This document shows, in pieces, positions 34,585 through 41,033 of a stretch of 64,000 nucleotides of DNA. Made by a program: the position numbers and the translations under genes. Source of the DNA: Oscillospiraceae bacterium Marseille-Q3528 (lineage in GTDB: Bacteria > Bacillota > Clostridia > Lachnospirales > Lachnospiraceae); contig JAGTTR010000005.1 in assembly GCA_018223385.1 (NCBI GenBank), forward strand, positions 95,977 to 159,976. The letters are read 5' to 3'. The notes below the pieces were generated by a model that saw only the letters and a program-made list of their open reading frames with translations, did no database searches and was not told the origin of the DNA. The stretch's first letter is position 1, and each line of letters starts with the position of its first letter.

Positions 34585-34926
34585 TTGAAGGACGACAGGA
34601 GAAGGGAAGCAGAGGAAATGACTGCGGAACTGAAGGGGTATGTAAGAGAAGGGGTTTCCCTCTGGCTGGACGGTCAGCGCTGCAGTCCGGGAAGGGCGGC
34701 ATCTACGTGTCTTCTGCGGGAAGACAGCTGCTATATGCGGGATTACGTGTGCGATGAGCAGAACCGGGTAGTGGCGATCCATTTTGACCGGGTGGAGCCG
34801 GAGGAAGAACGCTCCCTGCCGTATGGAAGGGGCTATGCCGGATTTTCCGGCAGCCGCAGAAATCAGGGGCCGGGAATGCCGCCGAGAAGATACGGGAGAA
34901 ACTCCCGGGACGGAGCCCTGCGGTAA
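34585..34926 (+). CDS. Hypothetical small protein with TTG start
   Basis: A 113-residue protein starting with TTG at 34585, supported by a perfect AGAGGAGG six bases upstream. The N-terminal half (YVREGVSLWLDGQRCSPGRA then EDSCYMRDYVCDEQNRVVAI) looks folded and has three Cys; the C-terminal part is Arg/Gly-rich and probably disordered (GFSGSRRNQGPGMPPRRYG). No family recognised. A weak hairpin unit and a terminator follow at 35.0 kb. Confidence 0.6.
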   Translation: MKDDRRREAEEMTAELKGYVREGVSLWLDGQRCSPGRAASTCLLREDSCYMRDYVCDEQNRVVAIHFDRVEPEEERSLPYGRGYAGFSGSRRNQGPGMPPRRYGRNSRDGALR

Positions 34927-35032
34927 AACAAAAACAGGAAAACACGAAATACTGGTAAGAAAGGAGAGCGCAGACCGGAACGATTCCTCTGTTATGCGGA
35001 CTGCGCCCGGAGCAAAAACAAAAAGACGCCGG

Positions 35033-35060
35033 GAGTGCCCTTACATGGGGCACTCCTTTT
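35033..35060 (+). terminator. Terminator after the small-gene unit
   Basis: GGAGTGCCC and GGGCACTCC form a perfect stem with a short loop, followed by TTTTG. It lies just upstream of the promoter of the DUF1858 gene. Confidence 0.75.
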
Positions 35061-35093
35061 GCCTGGAAAATCAAAAACGATTTGCGCGGATAC

Positions 35094-35122
35094 TTGCGAA
35101 AACAGAAAAAATGTATTATGAT
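35094..35122 (+). promoter_or_regulatory. Promoter of the DUF1858 gene
   Basis: TTGCGA (35094-35099) and TATGAT (35117-35122) are separated by 17 bases; the gene starts 36 bases downstream. Confidence 0.6.
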
Positions 35123-35157
35123 AAACAGACAACATCTTTTTCAAGGAGGAATGGGTC

Positions 35158-35364
35158 ATGGCACAGGTGACAAGAGATACGAACATCGGCGATCTGCTGA
35201 GAATTGATATGGGAGTTGCTCCGATCCTTATGGGAATCGGCATGCACTGCCTTGGCTGCCCGGCTTCTCAGGGCGAGTCTATTGCAGAGGCTGCTATGGT
35301 ACATGGAATCGATCCGGATGCTCTGGTAGACGAGATCAATAAATTCCTGGCAGAGAAGCACTGA
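35158..35364 (+). CDS. DUF1858 domain protein
   Basis: A 68-residue protein consisting of one DUF1858 domain. HCLGCPASQGESIAEAA contains the conserved C-x2-C pair. The domain occurs alone and fused to hybrid-cluster and other redox proteins in anaerobes; its role is not established. AAGGAGG precedes the start and the gene has its own promoter. The next gene is 4-hydroxybutyrate dehydrogenase, but over 180 bases separate them. Confidence 0.88.
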   Translation: MAQVTRDTNIGDLLRIDMGVAPILMGIGMHCLGCPASQGESIAEAAMVHGIDPDALVDEINKFLAEKH

Positions 35365-35546
35365 TTTTTACCTGCAAAGGTGGATGGCGGGCGTTCAGCA
35401 TGTGTTGGATGCTCGTTATTTTTACACTTTTTTAACCTTAAAAAGCCTGTTGAAACTTTCAGAATAATTGACAGACGGCGGCGGGAATGATAGTATAAAA
35501 ATCGATCAAAGCATATACTTTTTCATTAGCTAAGGAGGAAATGCAA

Positions 35547-36665
35547 ATGAAATTATTTAGTGTAAAACCGGATCTGTACAAATATGCCACAGCGGCAGAA
35601 TTTGCAAAAGAATTCGAGATCGGAAAAGGAGACCTGGTCATCACCAACCAGTACATTTATGAGCCTTTCTTTGGCGCTCTGAACCTGGGCTGTGACGTGA
35701 TCTTCCAGGAGAAATACGGCGCAGGAGAGCCTACCGATGAGATGGTAGAGGCGATCTACGCAGACAGCCAGAAGATGGGAGATCATAAGAGAGTGATCGC
35801 CATCGGCGGCGGCACAGTCATCGATATTTCCAAGCTGTTCTCCCTGAAGAACGTAAGCCCGGTAGATGATCTGTATGACGGCAAGCTGGAAGTCGTAAAG
35901 GACAAAGAGCTGGTTCTGGTACCGACCACCTGCGGAACCGGAAGTGAGGTTACCAACATCGCGATCCTGGCACTGCTGAAGAAGAACACCAAGAAGGGCC
36001 TGGCTGTCGATGAGATGTACGCAGATCACGCAGTACTTGTTCCGGAGCTTCTGAAAGGACTTCCGTTCAAGTTCTTCGCAACGAGCAGTATCGACGCGCT
36101 CGTTCATGCAGTAGAGTCCAGCCTTTCCCCGAAGGGCAACGAGATCACCCGTATGTTTGGCTACAAGGCCATCGATATGATCTTAAATGGCTACAAGAAG
36201 ATCGCAGCAGAGGGACAGGATGCAAGAATTCCGCTCCTGGGAGATTTCCTGGCTGCTTCTACATATGCAGGTATCGCATTCGGCAACGCAGGATGTGCAG
36301 CTGTTCATGCAACCAGCTATCCGCTGGGCGCAAAATACCATGTGGCACACGGTGAGTCCAACTATGCCATGTTCACAGGTGTGATGAATAAATATATGTC
36401 CATCCGTTCCGACGGTGAGATCGCAAAGCTGAACGCTTATATCGCAGGCATTCTGGGATGTGATGTTGCAAACGTATATGAGGAGCTGGAGAAGCTGCTG
36501 AACCACATTCTGCCGAAGAAAGCGCTGCATGAGTATGGCGTGACCGAGCAGGATCTGGAGGAGTTTACCGATTCTGTACTGGAGAACCAGCAGAGACTTC
36601 TGGCCAATAACTTCGTACCGCTGAGCCGTGAGCAGATCCTGGAGATCTACAAGGTTCTGTATTAA
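35547..36665 (+). CDS. 4hbD: 4-hydroxybutyrate dehydrogenase (iron-containing alcohol dehydrogenase family)
   Basis: A 372-residue NAD-dependent enzyme that interconverts succinic semialdehyde and 4-hydroxybutyrate in the clostridial succinate-to-butyrate route. The nucleotide loop is AIGGGTVIDISK; PTTCGTGSEVTN, FATSSIDALVHAVES and the metal-binding HGESN region follow. Length and many blocks (EKYGAGEPTDEM, GLPFKFFATSS) match the Clostridium kluyveri enzyme. ATG 35547 is chosen because AGGAGG lies eight bases before it; the ATG at 35541 is too close. Rest of the pathway is not in the window. Confidence 0.85.
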   Translation: MKLFSVKPDLYKYATAAEFAKEFEIGKGDLVITNQYIYEPFFGALNLGCDVIFQEKYGAGEPTDEMVEAIYADSQKMGDHKRVIAIGGGTVIDISKLFSLKNVSPVDDLYDGKLEVVKDKELVLVPTTCGTGSEVTNIAILALLKKNTKKGLAVDEMYADHAVLVPELLKGLPFKFFATSSIDALVHAVESSLSPKGNEITRMFGYKAIDMILNGYKKIAAEGQDARIPLLGDFLAASTYAGIAFGNAGCAAVHATSYPLGAKYHVAHGESNYAMFTGVMNKYMSIRSDGEIAKLNAYIAGILGCDVANVYEELEKLLNHILPKKALHEYGVTEQDLEEFTDSVLENQQRLLANNFVPLSREQILEIYKVLY

Positions 36666-36710
36666 AATAATGGCGACTGGTTCACTGGATCGGTGATTCA
36701 CAGGCAAATA

Positions 36711-36755
36711 AAAGGACGGGAACCCGGGAATGTATCCGGGACCCCGTCCTTTTTC
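36711..36755 (+). terminator. Terminator after 4hbD
   Basis: AAAGGACGGG and CCCGTCCTTT pair, extended inward by CCCGG/CCGGG, with a short loop and a T-run. The minus-strand GGDEF gene ends just beyond it, so it may serve both. Confidence 0.85.
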
Positions 36756-36777
36756 AAAAACTTTTTTTCAAAAATGA

Positions 36778-37626
36778 TTATGCCTCGATCCGTATTTCCA
36801 CGCGGTTGCGCTGCCTCTTGGCCTCGTAAAGCATATGGTCTGCCTCGTCGATCTTGTTTGTGGCAGGATTATGGGAGTAGATGCCTCCAATACTGATGGT
36901 GGGATGAAGATCCGGATATTTATCCATAGAAATCTCACTGACATCCCGGCGGAAGCGCTCCAGCTTATCTTTAAAAATGTCTGTAGGGATATCCCCACCG
37001 AAGATCACGAGAAATTCGTCGCCGCCGTAGCGAATGACATAATCCGTAGAGCGGACGGTAGATTTCAGCTTCTGTACGATGCGCTGCAGCACCGCGTCCC
37101 CGGCCATATGGCCATAGGTGTCGTTGATGACCTTGAAATGATCCACGTCGATCATGGCAACCGCCGGATTGTCCTCGCCGGTGAGATAATGCTCCGTGTA
37201 ATAGCGGCGGTTGTAGGCGTTGGTCAGCGGATCGGCATAAATCTGCTGGATATAGTCGGACAGTGACTGGGCAAAATTCTCCCTGCCGCTGGCACCGAAA
37301 ATGCTGTCTTCCTGGATGTAAGCCACCAGCTCCAGGGCAAAGGGCTTTTCGTCCACATCGATGCACATGGAGATGACATGGCAGACCTCGTGGCCGATGA
37401 CCTCGAATTTCTCTATGCGTGTCTTGTTACAGCAGGCGCGGGCGGAAATGCAGTTGTTGCACACCTGATCCCGGTTCCAGACCGTATAACATTTGTAGGG
37501 AGAGGGCTCCAGCTCGTTGGCGTCGTTTAATGTATATTGTGTGTTGTTCGTGATATCGACAAGACGCACGATATCAAAAACAAGATGTAATTCCTGAATA
37601 AGGGAAATAATTTTCTGATGTGTCAT
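36778..37626 (-). CDS. Diguanylate cyclase with N-terminal cysteine-cluster domain
   Basis: A 282-residue protein. The C-terminal 165 residues form a GGDEF domain with the intact active motif RYGGDEFLV, so it should make cyclic di-GMP. The product-inhibition I-site is present as RSTD, exactly five residues before GGDEF. The N-terminal 115 residues contain a cluster of Cys (CYTVWNRDQVCNNC, then ARACC and EVCHVISMC) that could bind a metal, an iron-sulfur cluster or heme. There is no membrane segment. Leader element D lies upstream on the same strand. Confidence 0.9.
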   Translation of the reverse strand: MTHQKIISLIQELHLVFDIVRLVDITNNTQYTLNDANELEPSPYKCYTVWNRDQVCNNCISARACCNKTRIEKFEVIGHEVCHVISMCIDVDEKPFALELVAYIQEDSIFGASGRENFAQSLSDYIQQIYADPLTNAYNRRYYTEHYLTGEDNPAVAMIDVDHFKVINDTYGHMAGDAVLQRIVQKLKSTVRSTDYVIRYGGDEFLVIFGGDIPTDIFKDKLERFRRDVSEISMDKYPDLHPTISIGGIYSHNPATNKIDEADHMLYEAKRQRNRVEIRIEA

Positions 37627-37681
37627 AATAAGTCTCCTGGCTTTTCTCTTTTATTATACATGATTTGCCTTAGACTCAGGT

Positions 37682-37798
37682 TCCCCGCGCGATCGCGCTC
37701 TACTGTCTGCTGTCGCAGGCGGAATCTTCATTAATGGCTCGAGAAAAACAAATGTCTGCTAACGCAGCCGCTTGTTTTTCTCTTCGCTCATTATATCA
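37682..37798 (-). repeat. Hairpin-rich leader element, copy D (upstream of GGDEF gene)
   Basis: On the minus strand GAGAAAAACAA pairs with TTGTTTTTCTC. A GCAGAC word, AGTAGAGCGCGA and the palindrome GCGCGATCGCGC follow. The order and sequence match the first half of copy A (stem, then GCAGACAGTAAAGCGCGA). It begins beside an extended -10, TGATATAAT (minus strand, 37790-37798), and points toward the GGDEF gene. A second TATAAT (minus, 37653-37658) lies closer to the gene. Confidence 0.68.
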
Positions 37799-37889
37799 TA
37801 AATTATGCAAAAATGAGATGGGTTAAATGAGATTTTGGCAGGATTTTTGAAAAATAAAGAAAAGTTTTGAAAAAATGGAAATAAAAAGG

Positions 37890-37922
37890 GCCGGGCATCT
37901 GCTTTTCACAGATGCCCGGCCT
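37890..37922 (-). terminator. Terminator after hsp20
   Basis: GGCCGGGCATCTG and CAGATGCCCGGCC form a perfect 13-bp stem with a 7-base loop; on the minus strand a T-rich tail follows. Confidence 0.88.
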
Positions 37923-37940
37923 CTGAGGGGGCAAAAATCA

Positions 37941-38390
37941 TCAGCCTTCGATGGCAATGTGCCGGTTCTCTTCTACCGCTTTCGCAGGTTTCTTCGGAAC
38001 AGACAGTCTCAGAATGCCATCTTCGAATTTGGCATGAATGTCTTCCTGGCGAACATTCTCGCCCACATAGAAGCTTCTTGTCATGGCGCCGGCATAACGC
38101 TCTCTGCGGATGTAGGTGCCCTTCTTGTCTTCTTCGTCTTTATCCAGACCCTTTGCAGCCTCGATGGTCAGATAACCATCCTTCAGGGATGCGGTGATCT
38201 CATCTTTCTTGAAGCCCGGCAGATCAATGTCTACTTCGTAGCTGTCTTCGGTCTCGCGGACATCGGTTTTCATCATATTTTTCGCATGTTTTCCGTAAAG
38301 GGGATTCTTTGTACCAAAGAAATCTTTCTCAAACGGGAAATCCATCCAATCATCAAATAAGTTTTCTCCAAAAATACTAGGCATCATCAT
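37941..38390 (-). CDS. Small heat-shock protein Hsp20
   Basis: A 149-residue holding chaperone that prevents aggregation without ATP. The alpha-crystallin domain spans about residues 43-138 with DLPGFKKDEITASLKDGYLTI and the C-terminal anchor-like VPKK. The N-terminus (MMMPSIFGENLFDDWMDF) is typical of bacterial Hsp20. Three consecutive ATGs make the exact start uncertain by two residues. Its promoter overlaps a CIRCE element, so HrcA very likely represses it. Confidence 0.9.
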   Translation of the reverse strand: MMMPSIFGENLFDDWMDFPFEKDFFGTKNPLYGKHAKNMMKTDVRETEDSYEVDIDLPGFKKDEITASLKDGYLTIEAAKGLDKDEEDKKGTYIRRERYAGAMTRSFYVGENVRQEDIHAKFEDGILRLSVPKKPAKAVEENRHIAIEG

Positions 38391-38584
38391 AAGTCATGTC
38401 TCCTTTCATTGACTTTCAAAAACCATACAGAGCAATCGCACGTTCGGAGAAATCCGAGGTGTATCATTTTGCGGAACGCAGATAAAAGATATCCGGAAAC
38501 TTTTTGGAAGCTCTTTTCAGAAGCTTCTTTTGGAATCCTCTTTCGAAGATCCCTTTCCGATCTCCCTTCCTTTGTTCTATATGT

Positions 38585-38627
38585 AATATAACATCTATTA
38601 TTAGCAATGTCAAGAGGAGAGTGCTAA
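38585..38627 (-). promoter_or_regulatory. CIRCE operator overlapping the hsp20 promoter
   Basis: TTAGCAATG-N9-GAGTGCTAA (38601-38627) matches CIRCE with a perfect right arm and two mismatches in the left arm. On the minus strand TTGACA (38608-38613) and TATATT (38585-38590) are 17 bases apart. The -35 lies in the operator, as expected for HrcA repression. A long leader of about 190 bases separates the promoter from hsp20. Confidence 0.85.
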
Positions 38628-38651
38628 TTTTTTGTGAACTTTCTGTGAAAT

Positions 38652-39545
38652 CTATGCGGTTTTCTTCCTTCGCTGGGAGATGATCAGACCGATAAAGATC
38701 AGCACCGATCCGGTGATGGAAGCCGCCGTCATCCGTTCTCCCAGGACAAACATGGAAAGGATGACAGTGACTACCGGGGAAACGTAGATGTACACGATGG
38801 TTTTCACGGCGCCGATCCATTTGGTGGAAATGTTCCACAGCAGGAAGCCTAAGGCGCTGGCGCCCAGTCCCAGGAAGAGAAAGTTGGAGAAGACCTCCGG
38901 CTTTTTCAGAAGCGCCGGTTTCCAGGAAGCGTGCTGTTGTATGAGCACCGGCAGCAGAAAGAGCATACCGTAAAAATAAATCCTGCGGGTGACGGCGATC
39001 ATCGGATAATTCCACTCGCCGATTTTTTTCACCAGAGCGGAATAACAGCCCCAGGAAATCATGGCGAGGAATGCCAGACCGTCGCCCAGCGGGTTGATGT
39101 TCAGGTTTTTCTGGCCGCTCATGCTGATGAGAATGACACCCGCGATGGCGACTATGAAGCCAATGTAAAAGTTGGCACCGGATTTTTCACTGGGGAAAAA
39201 GAACCCCACCATGACGGCGACGAAAAAGGGCGCGCAGGCGACGATGATGCCCACGTTGGAGGCATAGGTCATGGTCAGTGCGGTATTTTCCAGCATAAAG
39301 TACAGGACAAGGCCGAACAGACCGGCTCCGGCGAAGGTCAGTTCCTGCCGGGGATCTTTCAGCTTCAGATGGTGCGGGTAGAAGAGGAGCAGTGCCAGAA
39401 AGGCCAGCACCACCCGGGTAAACAGTACCTCTACGGGCAGAAAATAGGTCAATAAAACTTTGGTGGATACGAAGGTGGCTCCCCACATCATCTGGGTGCC
39501 GCAGGCAAGTACATGCCCGAAAATCTGTTTTTTGTCGTTGGTCAT
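38652..39545 (-). CDS. EamA-family (DMT) transporter
   Basis: A 297-residue membrane protein with ten predicted segments in two EamA repeats (ACGTQMMWGATFVSTKVLL in the first, SWGCYSALVKK in the second). Family members export amino acids or metabolites. It stands alone, downstream of the HD hydrolase gene on the same strand. Substrate unknown. Confidence 0.85.
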   Translation of the reverse strand: MTNDKKQIFGHVLACGTQMMWGATFVSTKVLLTYFLPVEVLFTRVVLAFLALLLFYPHHLKLKDPRQELTFAGAGLFGLVLYFMLENTALTMTYASNVGIIVACAPFFVAVMVGFFFPSEKSGANFYIGFIVAIAGVILISMSGQKNLNINPLGDGLAFLAMISWGCYSALVKKIGEWNYPMIAVTRRIYFYGMLFLLPVLIQQHASWKPALLKKPEVFSNFLFLGLGASALGFLLWNISTKWIGAVKTIVYIYVSPVVTVILSMFVLGERMTAASITGSVLIFIGLIISQRRKKTA

Positions 39546-39638
39546 ATTGGGGTCCTCTCTTATCGGTCGGTGTGTTTTGTATCAGGCACATATCTGCCAC
39601 CTGGTGTATGCAGGACGATACGTGTGAGTAAGTGTATG

Positions 39639-40208
39639 TTATTTCCTGAGCAGTTTAAGTAAGTCATTCGCTTCCTTAAGAAATGCTTCCTCAGTTTCCC
39701 AGTGCGGATGCTCCGCAAAATCCGGGACGGATGCCAGCGGGATCGGCGGCAGCGCCCGGGTGGAGACGATCATTTCCCGCAGTTCACCCCGCAGCATATC
39801 GTCGTCGATCTGCTTCCAGGCAGCATTTTCCTCCGGGGTAAGGTCGTGAAGGCCGAAAGATTCCAGGATAACGGCCATGATCCGGTCTTCGATTTCCCGG
39901 TAATTGTCCAGATGGATTTTCACCGGACGGATGATATCAGAAATATAGGCTTCGCTGGCATCATGGAGCAGACAGGCCAAGACAAGGCGATCTGACCAGC
40001 CCCGGGCGCGGGCCTCTCCGGCACAGTTGATGCAGTGCTGTCCCACGGAATAGAAGCGATCCAGATGACCGCCGCCGCGGCAGAGCAGGCTTAAGGCGTG
40101 GGCGATGTCCTCCAGGGAGACATCAGACGGCTGCATGTGCAGCGGATCAAACTGGCGGCCCGTCCAGGTATTCATCACATTGGGGGAAGGATTTTTGATA
40201 TTGTTCAT
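39639..40208 (-). CDS. HD-domain phosphohydrolase (YfbR-like)
   Basis: A 189-residue hydrolase with HD-family metal ligands visible: RFYSVGQHCINCA, then LLHDASEAYISDI and a later conserved Asp. The closest recognised group is YfbR/5'-nucleotidase-like HD proteins acting on deoxynucleotides or other phosphoesters. AAGGAG precedes the start. Leader element E and a promoter that overlaps the csoR promoter on the other strand lie upstream. Confidence 0.83.
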   Translation of the reverse strand: MNNIKNPSPNVMNTWTGRQFDPLHMQPSDVSLEDIAHALSLLCRGGGHLDRFYSVGQHCINCAGEARARGWSDRLVLACLLHDASEAYISDIIRPVKIHLDNYREIEDRIMAVILESFGLHDLTPEENAAWKQIDDDMLRGELREMIVSTRALPPIPLASVPDFAEHPHWETEEAFLKEANDLLKLLRK

Positions 40209-40240
40209 GGAAATACTCCTTCATAAATTTGAATCGTTTG

Positions 40241-40298
40241 TTATCGTTCGCCCATGTGGTTCGCAAAACCGCAGGAATCTACGAATGGACGATAATAA
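40241..40298 (-). repeat. Short leader element, copy E (upstream of HD hydrolase gene)
   Basis: Bounded by TTATCGT (40241-40247) and ACGATAA (40289-40295). It contains TTCGCAAAACCGCA (40260-40273), identical to the core of copies B and C, and CTACGAA (40279-40285) as in copy C. The closing arms differ in sequence from B and C but still pair. It points toward the HD gene. Confidence 0.62.
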
Positions 40299-40301
40299 CA
40301 T

Positions 40302-40331
40302 ATTGTACACCAAGGGAGGAGGGGTTGACAA
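40302..40331 (-). promoter_or_regulatory. Candidate promoter for the HD hydrolase gene
   Basis: On the minus strand TTGTCA (40326-40331) and TACAAT (40302-40307) are 18 bases apart. Transcription would start at about the outer edge of element E. It overlaps the csoR -35 on the opposite strand. Confidence 0.45.
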
Positions 40332-40383
40332 CAGGCACGATCTGGCACATAATAAGCAAAGAAAGATATACCCGATGGGGTAT
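40325..40383 (+). promoter_or_regulatory. csoR promoter and operator
   Basis: TTGACA (40325-40330) and CATAAT (40348-40353) are 17 bases apart. ATACCC-GATG-GGGTAT (40368-40383), a CsoR-type operator, lies just upstream of the start codon, so the repressor probably controls its own gene. Confidence 0.75.
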
Positions 40384-40398
40384 CGGGAGGTGTAAGGA

Positions 40399-40674
40399 AT
40401 GAGACAGTGTATGGATGCGGACAATCTGCACCGGCGTCTGAAGAAAATCATCGGACAGGTACAGGCCATTGATCGGATGATCGATGAGGATGTGCCTTGT
40501 GAGGATGTGCTGGCCCAGATGAATGCGGCAAAATCAGCCATTCATAAGTGCGGGCAGATCGTGCTGGAAGGACATATCCGGCATTGCGTCAAGGATGGTC
40601 TGGAGCACGGAGATCCGGATCGGACCATCGAGGATTTCACGAAAGCGGTGGAACGGTTTGCCAATATGGGATAA
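40399..40674 (+). CDS. csoR: CsoR-family copper-sensing repressor
   Basis: A 91-residue helical repressor. The Cu(I) ligands are probably the Cys of DVPCEDV, the His of LEGHIRHCV and its following Cys, the C-H-C set of CsoR proteins. It lets go of ATACCC/GGGTAT operators when copper binds. Such sites lie before this gene and twice before the P-type ATPase gene, so the two form a regulon. A terminator separates them. Confidence 0.88.
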   Translation: MRQCMDADNLHRRLKKIIGQVQAIDRMIDEDVPCEDVLAQMNAAKSAIHKCGQIVLEGHIRHCVKDGLEHGDPDRTIEDFTKAVERFANMG

Positions 40675-40718
40675 GCGGAAAGATGGACATCCCATAACCC
40701 AATATATATAAGCTGAGA

Positions 40719-40748
40719 AGAACTCTGTGTAAAGCAGGGTTCTTTTTT
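40719..40748 (+). terminator. Terminator after csoR
   Basis: AGAACTCTG pairs with CAGGGTTCT (one G-T pair) around a 7-base loop, followed by TTTTT. Bases 40749-40930 after it hold no gene that I recognise. Confidence 0.8.
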
Positions 40749-40937
40749 CGTAGGAAATTATGCCGACTAAATATAATATGTCAGCTAAAGCAGACGATAC
40801 CTGATGCACAAAGTGTTGAAGAGTTTGAAACGGACTTGTCTGTTTTTTATGCATGCAATACTGCGTCTGAGGAGCAAGGGTGGAACAGATGCAGGATATG
40901 GAGAAAAAGCAAATGATAAAATATATCAAGTAGAATA

Positions 40938-40990
40938 TTGACAACCAATACCCCTATAGGTATATTATATACACATACCCCGTTGGGTAT
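40938..40990 (+). promoter_or_regulatory. P-type ATPase promoter with two CsoR-type operators
   Basis: TTGACA (40938-40943) and TATATT (40961-40966) are 17 bases apart. Operator 1, ATACC-CCTATA-GGTAT (40948-40963), fills the spacer. Operator 2, ATACCC-CGTT-GGGTAT (40975-40990), lies just downstream near the transcription start. Confidence 0.8.
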
Positions 40991-41033
40991 AAATGAGATA
41001 AAACATGTGTATATAGAAAGGGGATCTTTGCGT

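Noticed and set aside
34784..35170. A 128-codon frame on the plus strand overlapping the small-gene unit and the DUF1858 start
   Set aside because: It crosses a terminator and a promoter and has no ribosome site.
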